The position numbers were made by a program, and so were the translations under genes. Positions 25,901 through 36,300 of a stretch of DNA of 64,000 nt are shown piece by piece. How positions within the stretch are numbered: the first letter of the stretch is position 1; every line of letters begins with the position of its first letter. The stretch lies in assembly GCA_004794655.1 (NCBI GenBank), contig SMMW01000013.1:3246001-3310000 (forward strand), in the 5' to 3' direction. The stretch is from Marisa cornuarietis (Eukaryota > Mollusca > Gastropoda > Architaenioglossa > Ampullariidae). The notes under the pieces are model-generated. The model saw only the letters and a list, made by a program, of their open reading frames with translations. It was not told where the DNA came from and did no database searches.

Positions 25901-27673
25901 AGAGTTGTCTCGCTTGAACCGCGAAGGACCTCAGTCACTGTCAAAATCCGTGAGTATAAGAAAACTTGCTTACTTGGAAAGACAGAATTCCTTTACATAA
26001 GCTCGGGGTATCACAACACAGACACCCCACTTGAAACGGACGGTCCGCTACATAACACAGCTGGAGTGCACTTTCTGAACGAAGTGAATCCACACTAGCA
26101 GTCCTGGGAGAGACTATATTTGCAAAAACATTCGTGGCAGACCTTAACCTCGTGACTTAGGGGAACGTCACGATGAACAGGCGGCAACCACTGGACGCTA
26201 CAAGTAGTCTGTCAACCGATAGCTAGTCGTTCCCAGCTGTAGATGTTTGAGACTGTTCACATTTCTTGTCAGATATTGTTCACACAGAGCATGGCTGTAC
26301 TGTCATTCCTAAATGCCTTTATTCTGACATACACTGTCCTTTCCTGCCTGTCTTATTAACTTCCTGCCAATCCTTCCTCGAAAATTATATGAAACTTCAA
26401 AAAGCAAGTTTTTGTTTATAATTTAGGTGACTCTTGACCACGTTTACGCCAAGACAGATGCATTTGCGGTGAGTCGCATGATGTTCCACTTGCTGCGCCC
26501 GATCTGGGAGGACCCGCACAGCGACAACTTCCCCGCCAGCACACAGCTCAACCCGCACTACCAGGACTTGGACATCCCCTCCCTGCTGCCCCCCTTCTCC
26601 CCCGCTCTGTGCCACGTGCTGAAGCAGCTGGTGCTGGACGATCCCGCCCACAGACCGAGCGCCCGGCAGGCCCTCACCAGGTACCTTGTCTGAACTTATT
26701 TCCCTTCCCTCTCTTCGTCTGACCTAATCACCCTAACCATTTTTAACGGTTTATGCGCTTCTTGAGCACTCAAAAAGAGTAGGAGTAATTAAAGAAATCT
26801 ATAAATAAGTACGTCATGAAATAATACGGTTTTTGAAGAAAGGATGAAAAGGAACAGTTGCATGGGTGAAATTACCGGCAAACATAATGTTATGTTATTA
26901 CATTTTTCAAATAAAACTTTGGCTTCTGTCTTATCTCACCGTACATCCCACAATGGACCCAGCGTGAAACATGCTGCATGTGATTTTTGCTGTGATTCAG
27001 AGTCGCCCTGCTGATGCTAGAGCCTTCGAAGGAGAATCTCACTTCTCAGGAAGCGGTCGAAGATTTTTGTGCGGCCCTGTTGATGAAACTGGGAGCCCTC
27101 AGCAAGGAAAGGTATTGCCTCCATCCTATCCACCCCAACCCCCTTTTCTTGGATGTCTCAGCTGCTGACGTGTCCTTCACTTTACAAATCCCGCAAATCC
27201 ATGTTAATCTTCCCTCCTCCATATTCCTTGTTTACTTTATTCCTCTGTTGTCGTTCTCAGTCATCCACTATTATCCATTGGCCTCCTCTTTTTTGTGTGT
27301 ATCTATGGACCTAATGCTTTTTAAATTTTTTAGGTGTGCATCCGTACCCCTCAAAGGGTGGACTTATTTTATCTCTATTTTATCCCCACATGCTACTGCT
27401 AACTGCTTAATTGCTGGGAATAACGGATGATGTATCCCGATTCTGTCCATGAAATTTTAATAAAATCCTTGTACAGACTTTAAAAACGCGGACGAATTTT
27501 AAACTATTGTCTTTTCCTGATCTGTCTGACTTAGAAGGTGCTGTCAACCTGCAGACGACACCCTCAGTGTGGAGGACAGTGTGAGCATCAATCACAGCTT
27601 CCTGCAAGCCGACGCACTCCTCCATATTTCCCCGAAGGAATTCTGGGAAGCTTCTTCAGACATGCAGTTCTGA
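20230..27673 (+). CDS. Ankyrin repeat / coiled-coil / PINK1-like protein kinase (7 exons)
   Basis: Proposed exons: 20230-20498, 21941-22152, 22974-24667, 25338-25949, 26427-26680, 27001-27111, 27535-27673. All junctions are GT-AG and phases agree (2,1,0,0,2,2), giving 3,291 nt and 1,096 residues. Residues 1-160 are five ankyrin repeats (for example GDTALHLAAYRG). A Cys/His-containing linker follows, then a coiled coil (about 365-535), then a kinase domain. The kinase shows FILK (K725, ATP-binding Lys), HPNIVRV, FLVMDEYP, HRDIKADN (D862), DFG (D880) and WAPEL, ending in a PINK1-like C-terminal extension. Order and signature follow PINK1 (HPNI-RV, FLVM-x-YP-TL, MAPE). No mitochondrial presequence is seen at the chosen start; the ATG at 20230 is the first in the ankyrin frame. 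The exon 2-3 link is the least certain joint. Without it, the DNA would hold an ankyrin gene followed by a separate kinase gene. Confidence 0.8.
20489..20830 (+). repeat. Degenerate tandem repeat copying the exon 1 splice donor
   Basis: Units of roughly 55-65 bp contain TTTTGACTTGTGTCTGTAGA then CCCACTGACAGGTAGAAT, with variation. The first unit includes the real exon 1 donor (TTGACAG|GTAGAAT, GT at 20499-20500). Further donor-like copies are at 20659 (GACAGGTAAAA), 20795 (GACAGGTAGAA) and 20828 (GACAGGTAGAG). The array lies in intron 1 of the ankyrin-kinase gene. Confidence 0.8.
22249..22786. mobile_element. MITE with CAGTGGTAC termini (copy 1)
   Basis: The 538-bp element begins CAGTGGTACATCGAGTTACG and ends CTCGAGGTACCACTG, so the ends are inverted repeats. 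It is flanked on both sides by TA (22247-22248 and 22787-22788), the target duplication of Tc1/mariner/pogo transposons. Internal repeats of CGTAACTCGA and CCGTTCCAGCCC are shared with the copy at 58850. There is no transposase frame, so it is non-autonomous. It sits in the proposed intron 2 of the ankyrin-kinase gene, 37 bp past the alternative stop. Confidence 0.9.
22870..22911. repeat. Microsatellite (GT)n
   Basis: Uninterrupted GT run of about 40 bases, ending about 60 bp upstream of the exon 3 acceptor of the kinase gene. Confidence 0.97.
22974..24667 (+). CDS. Exon 3 of the kinase gene: linker, coiled coil, kinase glycine loop
   Basis: The acceptor TATGCAG ends at 22973 and the frame is open through to the donor AAG|GTTAGT at 24668. 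The ATG at 23135 (EMNNLSTC) is internal in this model but would be the start if the kinase were a separate gene; the frame stays open 161 nt further upstream to the acceptor. Heptad-type sequence runs from about 23,740 to 24,230 (for example LRETVTSKDAEIADMRKN, LKINFLETQVTNLQQL). The C-terminal end RRGSCSLVFSIEHKGNRFIL-K supplies the glycine-loop strand and the ATP-binding lysine. Reading past the donor gives only a hydrophobic low-complexity tail. Confidence 0.85.
25219..25270. repeat. GT/CG-rich dinucleotide tract
   Basis: Interrupted GTGTGT and CGCGCG runs in intron 3, about 70 bp upstream of the exon 4 acceptor. Confidence 0.8.
25338..27673 (+). CDS. PINK1-like kinase catalytic exons 4-7
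   Basis: Exon 4 (25338-25949) holds most of the catalytic core: GHPNIVRV, FLVMDEYPMTLLSFI, HRDIKADNVFLD, GDFGFARS and NSHAWAPEL. Exon 5 (26427-26680) has DHVYAKTDAFAVSRMMFHLL, equivalent to the kinase DxWAxG helix, and DDPAHRPSARQAL, the PINK1-like RPSAR end. Exons 6 and 7 (27001-27111, 27535-27673) give a C-terminal extension ending FWEASSDMQF then TGA, comparable in place to the PINK1 C-terminal domain. All catalytic residues are present, so activity is predicted. Substrate and location are unknown. Confidence 0.85.
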
Positions 27674-30600
27674 GTTCTAGTCGCCTGCATAACCTGATTC
27701 TAGCTGGGTTGTGTTTATAGTACTAAACTCATATGTAATGCTTCGACCCTAGCTTCTGGTGACTTTGTGCCTACATCCTTTCTAGAGATTCTGGACATGC
27801 AGCGGGTACAAGCTAGTGATAATCCTATAGAACCGTAATCCTATGAGGCTGAAAACCCAGAGCACAATACTTGTAATGAAAGTTTTATTTATCTCGTTTA
27901 GCTTCTGGCGAGTGCGAAAATGCTTCTTTGTTAGGAGGGTTTGCATCGTTATCAGCAAGGCTGTTGTACAGTATACTAATGAAATGCAATTGATCCAGTA
28001 TCATGCATATGAGAACATCAGATGAGATGTCTTTCTACGACTGGCTTTGAATCTTGCAAAAGTTCAGCCCCAGGCTGTTTGTTAGGAGAATATGTTTTCC
28101 GTGTTTCGGATGAGAGGTGTTTGACAGTCAACCAATAACTTGCGAGAGCTTTCATTGTTTTGCACGGGTATTTAGCCACCAGTTTTAATAACAACGCGTC
28201 TTTCACTGTTACCCATCCAGACACTCCCACCTCTTCTCCCTATTCCCACCACAACCCCCCCCCACCCGAGATCCCGTCGTCAGAGGCGCTTTGTAAATCA
28301 GCCGCCACCAACATCAGCTGGTTCACTTGGCCTGGTGGTGCTCTCTGGTCGGTGAACTCAGGCGCCTAAGTGGATACCTCTGTCTTTTTCGCTATGGACC
28401 ATTGATGAGGAGACACGTACGGGTATGGGAAAACCATCGCGAAAAACTGATGACAGGCAACTGATGCGTTTACTCTATCGAAGCCGTAGACGAATTTCAT
28501 GTATTAAGAGCATGATGGCTGTATGAAATCAGACTATTCACTATTATTTTTAAGTGAGAGTGGGGAAAATGGGAGAACATTGACAGTTTTTTTTTAACCT
28601 TCTTGGCTGTGCTTCGTAAAATGTGATGCTTATATTAAATTGATAAGTAATGTGTAATTATTTTTCTGCGTATATTTATATGTATATGTAGCTGAATGTG
28701 TGCATGTAATTTAGGACATGATGGATAACTAGCCAAAAGGATAAGAAACACGTGAACAATGAAGAGACAAACACACAAAGCAGCACCTTGAGCAGAGGTC
28801 GGAGACAAGCTTTTCTTTTTTCCCGTAATATGATGTATGAAAGATCTGGTATCGATGGTGCCGATGGATTAAATGGGTGGAGTGAAGCAAACCTGTGAAT
28901 ACGTCAGTGGATCTTCGCTAGAAGTCGTATAAATAACGCTGTTTATCCAAAGACAGTGCTTCATGCAGGCGACCACTATAAGGCTATCCAAGTCGAGATA
29001 ACTTGGGAAACAGCGATTTCTGGTCACAGACCCTGTGTGGAGTTACCTTACCGTCTGTTTCCTCTTGTAATGCGGAGTTCTTCTTCAGTTTGGTCCAGAT
29101 ATATATTTGTTTTCTTTCCACTAGTCTGTAGCATTCAGCACAAGAAGAGAACAAGTTCAACAAAGTACAGTGTGGATATAGGGTGAAGAATCAATAACAA
29201 ATGTCATCTGTACTCGATGACAAAAGAATTCCTGTTACTTTATTTCACTGGCTTGTCATTTTCTGAGGCACGAACGTTCGTGTGTCCTTATTTAACTGCG
29301 GAGAAAGCTGCAGTTTCCTATCTTGGCGCTGGTTTAGCCACAAAGATGTCTGTGATGTGTGATGTATGTGCCTGGTATACAAGCAGAAGCGATACGTTGC
29401 ATACTACCCGTGATCAAAATGGAGACGGCCAGGTTGTAACATAACCTTTGACATTAGTGTTTGCATATTGCCTTCTTTGCTGGTACAACGACATGGACTA
29501 TAGTTCAGTTTTGAGTATTTTTGTTCACAGATGTGTGTGCCTGTGATTAGGGCATCTGGCACGTCAGTGAGAAATGTTCACGCTGCGCGCGTGGCGGGTG
29601 GGGAGGAGGGCTGGTTGGGTGGATGGCTGAGTGCAGGTTCTTTGTTAACAGAAGGATCTCAATGTCTGCTTTACTTTCATATTTAATCTTTGAGAAACTT
29701 GTTCTTGGCTTCAACAAGGTCATTGAGTTTACGTTTATTGCGTTTTGTTTTTGTTTTTCATGTGTTTTGTTTGTTTGTTTGTTTGTTTGTTGTCGTTTTT
29801 TTGTTCGAGTAATCAGGGGATAGCAGGTAACGTCCTTGAATCTCGGCACTGATTAGCTTAGAAATATACGGCTGATCGATTTCTTTCATTCAGGATTTTT
29901 TTCAGAAAGAAATTATAGTGGAACATTTAAAATTTACAAGTAACAACTTTGTTTGACAGTGTTTAGAAGAAAGTGACATGAACTAAAGTTACAGATGAAC
30001 ATGTGTGCACATCTCTTTTCGTCGTAGATAATGCACTCTAGAAACATTTTGGTTCTGATTATGACCATGTGCTGTGAGCCAAAGAGAAACCGCGCACACC
30101 ATTTGAGATTGGTGCTTCCATAGAGAGAAATATAAAAGCTTATTTTTAATGTGACCGTTGGCTTTAACCAGACGCCTCACCACAGAATGATAACGACTCA
30201 CAAACAAGCGCTAAACTGATGTATTCAAACCGACCGAAGACCGACTGCAAGAAACAGGAGTGAGAACATGTGACCGGCCACTGGAAGTCCTCGAAAGAGC
30301 ACTTGGCGTCACAGATTCTTGTCAGAACGAACGAATCTTATTTTTTATTTCTTCTTTGTGATTTTATTTCGCTTGTGCAGTTGTTGTGTGATCACAGCTT
30401 TGATTGCATTGTCAGATTGACTTTAAAACTTGCTGGGCAGTCATTTCAGGAGTCATAAGGAAGGTGCCCTTGTGTCGTTATCCACTATTCTTTGAGATCG
30501 AGACCTGTCTCCAATGACGCCCCAGAAATCCGTTTTTTATTCGTTTATTTATTGATTTTTAATCACGCCTTCTGCTTAGGTCAGTCAAGATTTTAGCAAT

Positions 30601-32340
30601 ACAGCAAGCGATGAAAAAATATTGATATTGCTAAGTTTATTGCATGGTACTTAAGAAGGTCGGTGGGTGGATGGATCGCAGTTGCTGCTCTTTTCTCCAG
30701 GTAACTACAGATGGGTCTTTGGCGACATTTCCCTGAATGCCTCACTCCCGATTCTGTCAGTTATTTTCCTCCCCCTGTCTATATTCTCATATCTCGAAGG
30801 ATGTGAGTGAATTCATTAGCAGCTTTAAAATTGAAAGCTTGAAATCACGTTGCTACAGCAACTGAATGATATATAGACGCCACTGATGCACACACCTGCT
30901 CAGAGCACGAAGTTGTAATAAACTAGATTGTAGTCTTCGTGGCAGAGCTGTCATGACAGTAGCTGGCTATTTCAGCGTTTTTAATGTTTTATATTTTCTG
31001 TTGCTTGTGTTATACTATGTGTAATATTTGCTTTTTTATGTTCGTTGCATATGCAATTTTTTTCTTGAGACAAGAGTAATTGCTGTACACTATCGCTAGC
31101 TAACTTACAATTAGTCATTCTAAAAACTTCTCCCAGATGAATTTTTGACATTCGGTTTGTTTTTTCATGATGTTTTGTTGTTGCTGTGATCTTTAATGTC
31201 GTAGGCGTTGTAATTCACGTCTTGCAACAATAAATGTGCTCTTGTCTGTTGGACGTTAGCACAGATGGATAAAGAAAGAGGATGTAGCTCTGCCAGTTTG
31301 CACTTGGCAGTTTGCTAGCACTGGTTCTTGCTAAAGGTTCTTCTGTGTCGTTGGCTATACGTGTCATGGTGCTCGCGAGGACGAGGGGAGTAATCCGCTG
31401 TCCACTTTCTGGGAGTTGGGTTCTGCCGCCGGGAGGCCAGAATCACTCGCACTCAGAAAACAGAGCTCCACCTACACGTGCCACGTGCATTGGTTTTAAG
31501 ACCACACAGAAAGTCCTCTCAACAACCTCGATCGTAGTGTTCATCGTTTCAATTGTTTGTACTTGTCTTCATTTAGCTACAGAGAAGAGTTCATAGCAGG
31601 ATTGATAATATTTCGATGGGGGAAAATAGTGCACCTACATCATTGTTCAGTGATACTGATTGATTTCCTTGGGTTTGTATGACTTTGAAGTGTATATATA
31701 TATATATCGAGAGAGATAAATCTGGTCAAATCTGTCTTAATGCATAAACAACACGATGTTTTATATGCCATCTTTATTGTACTTTCATTGTCTCCATCTT
31801 CCTATTGTAGACTGTGGACCAAAAGAGAAGCAGTTTTCATCCAGGTCATCTTGTGATCAGGGCAGTCGTTTAACATGTCGTTGTGCGCCATGACGAAAAT
31901 AATTCGATCTATCCTTCAATCAGCAAGGTCTCATACTATTTGTTCATTTTGAAATTATGTGATGGGATTCCAATCACAGTTTGCTATGCCAAACTAGCTT
32001 ATGTGAAAGTGATCACAATGACATTTGCTATAGTACTGACAATTAATGTGTTCAAATGTGTATTGCTGGCTCTATACACGTGCACATACGCTGTCGTCGA
32101 GTGTGTGTTACAACGTTGGTGACTTTAAATGGTGAATTTAAAAATAAATCTTCGTGGGGGAAAAAGTTTCAGTCCTTTTTCTGCGTGTGAGTGGGATGAC
32201 ACCTGCAGTGTGTTTCTATGTATGTATATGTCTAAACATGCTTCTGTCCGTAAAAGTCATGTAACAGATCCTTTCTGGTTCCACAAATATAATAACTATG
32301 CTTGGCCTTCGTTGGGTCAGAGAAGACTGTGGTTTGTGAC
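27674..32340. other. Spacer downstream of the kinase gene
   Basis: The first part must include the kinase 3' UTR, but I see no AATAAA close behind the stop, so the 3' end is undefined. The rest has no recognisable exon or RNA gene. Small tracts: poly-C at 28,255-28,263, (GTTT)n at 29,766-29,790 and TATATA at 31,693-31,707. Open frames here are short and lack family similarity. Confidence 0.5.
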
Positions 32341-32359
32341 TTTAAGATGCCTAAAAGGT

Positions 32360-32930
32360 TCGGCGGTTGTACATCTTTGGAGGGAATATCTTTCTTTACC
32401 CTCCTCTTTTAATGAAAACAGAAGCCTTGCTATATAGAAGAAGTAATCAACCTTCGCTCGTCAGTCTGCCTTGTCACATCAAGGTCGGCGAAACCAACGT
32501 CACCTTTACGTCATCTATCAGGAACCTGGGATTTACTGTCACTGACATGACACTTGATGTTACAGCTGTCTGTCAGTCTGCCTATTATGAGCTATGCAAG
32601 ATTAACGCCATCCGTCACTTTCTCTCTACGCGCGCTACCAACACTCTTGTCTGTGCGTTTGTTCTTACCAGGCTTGATTACTGCAGCTCCTATAATTGCT
32701 TGCCGGGTGCCCCTCATACACCTCATTCACAAGCTCCAGAAAGTACAGAACTCCGCTGTACGTATGGTGCTTAGAGCCACGAAACGGGACCACATATATA
32801 TATGTCACTTCGATCCTCTCCTTTGTTTTCTGGATTGGCTACTCATCCGTTCTCGCATTAAGCATACAAACTGTCAGCGCTGTTTTAATTTCTTTGTTGG
32901 CTCCTGCCCTGTCTCTATACTAATCTTTCA
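32360..32930 (+). pseudogene. CR1/L2-like LINE reverse transcriptase fragment
   Basis: Frame pieces match the C-terminal RT region of CR1/L2-clade non-LTR elements: KTEALLYRR, VTFTSSIRNLGFTVTD, SAYYELCKINAIRHFLS, TLVCAFVLTRLDYC (near 32,400-32,690). After a frameshift come HKLQKVQNSAVRMVLRATKR and DHIYICHFDPLLCFLDWLLI (near 32,730-32,850). These correspond to the usual SxxRNLGV, LVxSxVxSRLDYC and LQxVQNxAARLV blocks. The frameshift and missing N-terminal part mark it as dead. It lies between the kinase and thiolase genes. Confidence 0.85.
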
Positions 32931-33114
32931 TTTATTATTAATTGCGGTTCCCGGTTTCTTCTTTTGTTCACTGATCGTAAACATGTAGGTTTTTTTTTTT
33001 TAGATATGCCGTAATATTGTTGTAGGTGCAGTGTTCCTAAACGTAAGTCACACATATATATATATATACATTGAGAAAAAGACAAAATCAATATATAATT
33101 GGGAAAAAACTAAC

Positions 33115-33186
33115 TTCCCATGCCGGGAATCGAACCCGGGCCGCCTGGGTGAAAGCCAGAAATCCTAGCCACTAGACCACATGGGA
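33115..33186 (-). tRNA. tRNA-Glu (anticodon TTC)
   Basis: Read on the minus strand, the 5' acceptor strand TCCCATG pairs with 3' CATGGGA (7 bp), with an A discriminator at 33115. The A box TGGTCTAGTGG and B box GGTTCGATTCC match the eukaryotic polymerase III promoters. The anticodon stem TCTGG/CCAGG encloses the loop CTTTCAC with anticodon TTC. Length is 72 nt with no intron. The sequence is very close to animal tRNA-Glu as I know it. CCA is not encoded, as expected. It lies 133 bp upstream of the thiolase start codon, in divergent orientation. Confidence 0.93.
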
Positions 33187-33319
33187 TGCCGTGAGTTACC
33201 CATACTTAAAAAGATTATGACCTTCACTTGAGTTGTTATGCGGTCACCACTTGGATGATCAAAGTACAAAGTTTGTACAATTCTGCTCACTAGGCGTCGA
33301 AGACGAAGTCAGTGTCATC

Positions 33320-36300
33320 ATGGAGCGCCTTACTACAATATTCCGACATCTAAATACTGGAGATCACACCCCAGTTACCAGAGAAGTTGCAGCTTTGCCA
33401 AATTATCAGAGCAGACCAGACGATATCGTTGTAGTGTCAGCGCTTCGAACTCCGATCGCCAGGGCACGGCGCGGAAAGCTCAAGGTGCAGGAAATGTGAT
33501 AGTGACCAACTTTCGCATCTTTGTTTTCCTATTTTTTCGCCACACTTAATAAATATGAAGTCAACTGCATAATTCTAGCACTTCAAAGACTATAAATATA
33601 ATAATTGCACACAAATGTATATTTTTTTCTATATAAGTGTGGAATCTCATATGACGGATTACCCTCCTCTGCCACATTTACTGAAATGTTTGCTTATTTT
33701 TTATTTTCTCAGGATGCTTATGTGGATGATTTGTTAGCTGTTGTCTTTAAAGGGGTACTACAGGAAACAGGACTTAAACCATCAGAGATCCAGGACATAT
33801 GCGTTGGTAAGATGTAAAGGCATCTATGAAATAAACTACAGCTTCATTGACCTGTTATTCCATGTGGCATTTTTCACCCTCACATCATTGCTGCAAAGTG
33901 TTTGAGAATTTTCCAATGTACTTCTGCGTGTCAGCAGAGATTTCAACTTATACATGTACTTTAATTAGAGCTATATAAGTTAAGCTTGGCATGTTAGGTT
34001 GTTATGATTAAAAAAAGAAGAATTAATTTCATTTATATTTATCCAGTCTGATAACTAACATGAAAAAACACATGACAAAATGGTTCACATTTAAAATCTC
34101 GTTATAATATAACCACGGTTACTGGCAAGGCATTATACAGCCAGAAGCAGATCCAGGACATATTATTTTTTTCAGTTTTTATTCCTTAATGCAAAAAACA
34201 AAAAAAAAACAAGAAATACACCCAAATATTATAACATTGAAAAAACAACGTACACATCTGCAATAACAACATAATGTTTAACATCAAAAACAAGCCTTCC
34301 ACACATATTCTTTTGTCAGCCTCTCATCGCTTAATTACTGCCCTATGCAGTAAAGATCGAAGCAGCTACCCAGGCTGTATATAGATCTTCCCTACCTTGT
34401 AACTTACACACATGAAATTATAGGTTTTAACAAATGGCAGTACTCTCAAAGTTGCTCTCAATGGTTTTAAATTTTTACTTTTGCACATATGGGAGATAAA
34501 AATGCAATTTCAACAATCCAAATCTGTGTAAAGATACCAAAGTAAGAAAGTTTGTCATCCTTATGAAAAAAATATTCCAAGCCAAATCAGTCAACTTTCG
34601 ATCTCCAAAACAAACCAGCTGTCTGAGGGCTTTATCGGTAATTCATGCTACTATATAAAGAATGCAAATTAAGTACACGAAGAATTGGTATTTCAGCAAG
34701 AGTGGCAAAACAATTTTTGTGCATACCTTCACTATAGCATTAACATATATTTCTAGAAATGTAAACCTGTGATGTGAACATTTCGTGCTGTAAATACTAT
34801 TGGTCCTCTTCTCCCCAGTGAAATGATCAGTAAGTGATAAGCAATGCTACATACTAACGAGAAATAGAACATGACTAAATCAAGTCTTCACTAAGGAAAC
34901 TTCACACAGTCAGCAGCGGAATTTCCAATAGCAAGGAAAAAACTAGTTCAGCACCATCCCCAACACAACACGTACCCTATTTCATGCAATAGGTTGTTTT
35001 CAACATTTCCTTTTGTTCCATTTGTAACAGCTCATATATATTATATTTTGATGATTAACTAATCCTATGTCACAACTGAAAATCTCTAGCATGGAAAACA
35101 GTTTACAAAAAATACTGTATTTCATAATTTGGTGATGATTATTTCTGATGCTGACAGTTTACAAGAGAATAAATATCAGGGAACGCTTTTAATTATTGCT
35201 TAACTAGTACAATGATTGGGTAAAAGTATACTCAAGGGGATTTATGTTTGATACTATCGCACACACAAAATCAAGGCAATGTATATTGTAGAAATTAAGT
35301 GTCTGTTAAAAACAATCACTACTGCTAGTCACTGTGGATGTCTTCAGGCAATCAAAAGGGATGTTCAGATTATGACATTCTGTTCACCAAAAATCTGGCA
35401 TAAAAAATAAAATTTTTAAAAAGTCACCAAAGCCTTGAGGAAAAAATTCACACTTTTTTTTAAAATTAATTTTCTGGAATCTATATATTTCACAAAGTGA
35501 CCTTTTCGGAGGATGGAGACATTTTTTCTCCCTCTTTTTTTTTTTTTTATATCACATTCACCTTATGAAAATGTCCTGACTTTGATTAGTGCATCAAACA
35601 CTCTTAAACTTGAATGTTATGATGCTGTTTACTTGCAGCATTTTCTTGTTGATTAATAGTATGCTATAGAATATAAATAAATACAAGCCCTACCTGAGAA
35701 AGATCAAACATCGAAGATCATGTTACAAGATTTTGATATAAGAGCCAATGTTGATTAAATTCCTTTTCACTATTTAACTTGTGGAAAGCAGCCTTTTCTG
35801 TCAAAAATCTGTTTTAGGTGATACCTAAAGTTCTGGGCCACATGGATTAGATTCTGGAGAGTGCTCTTATAGATAAAAAAAAAGTTGACTGAAAGTATTA
35901 TAATGTCCATTACTTTACCTATTAGAATTTTTGGAACCATACCAAAGAGAATGAGTTCTTCGCTTAATGTAATCCTCTTTGTGTGTGTGCACGTATGGTG
36001 TAGCAGGTCTATAAGTTCTTTCCAAATTCTCTGGGTAATCTGGGAATGCCAAAAAAGATGTTCTAAGGTCTCCATCTTGTCATTACTTAGGCGGCACATA
36101 GGAGAATCATCTAGTTTACAAATTGAAAGATATTTTTGTGTCGGGAGAATCCTGTACAATAATCATGTTTGGAACCATCCTAACTGGGTGTCAAGGGTAG
36201 TTTTATAGGACAACACAAAAACTGTTTTCCAATCTAGATAATCAAATTTAAGATTCCACTTAGAGACTGCTGTGGGCTGGGCTGAGTCCAGGTCATAATA

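Noticed and set aside
28160..28369. Pro/Ser/His-rich plus-strand frame
   Set aside because: Composition follows a poly-C tract; lies downstream of the kinase stop with no similarity.
31312..31596. 94-codon plus-strand frame
   Set aside because: No recognisable domain and no convincing splice partners.
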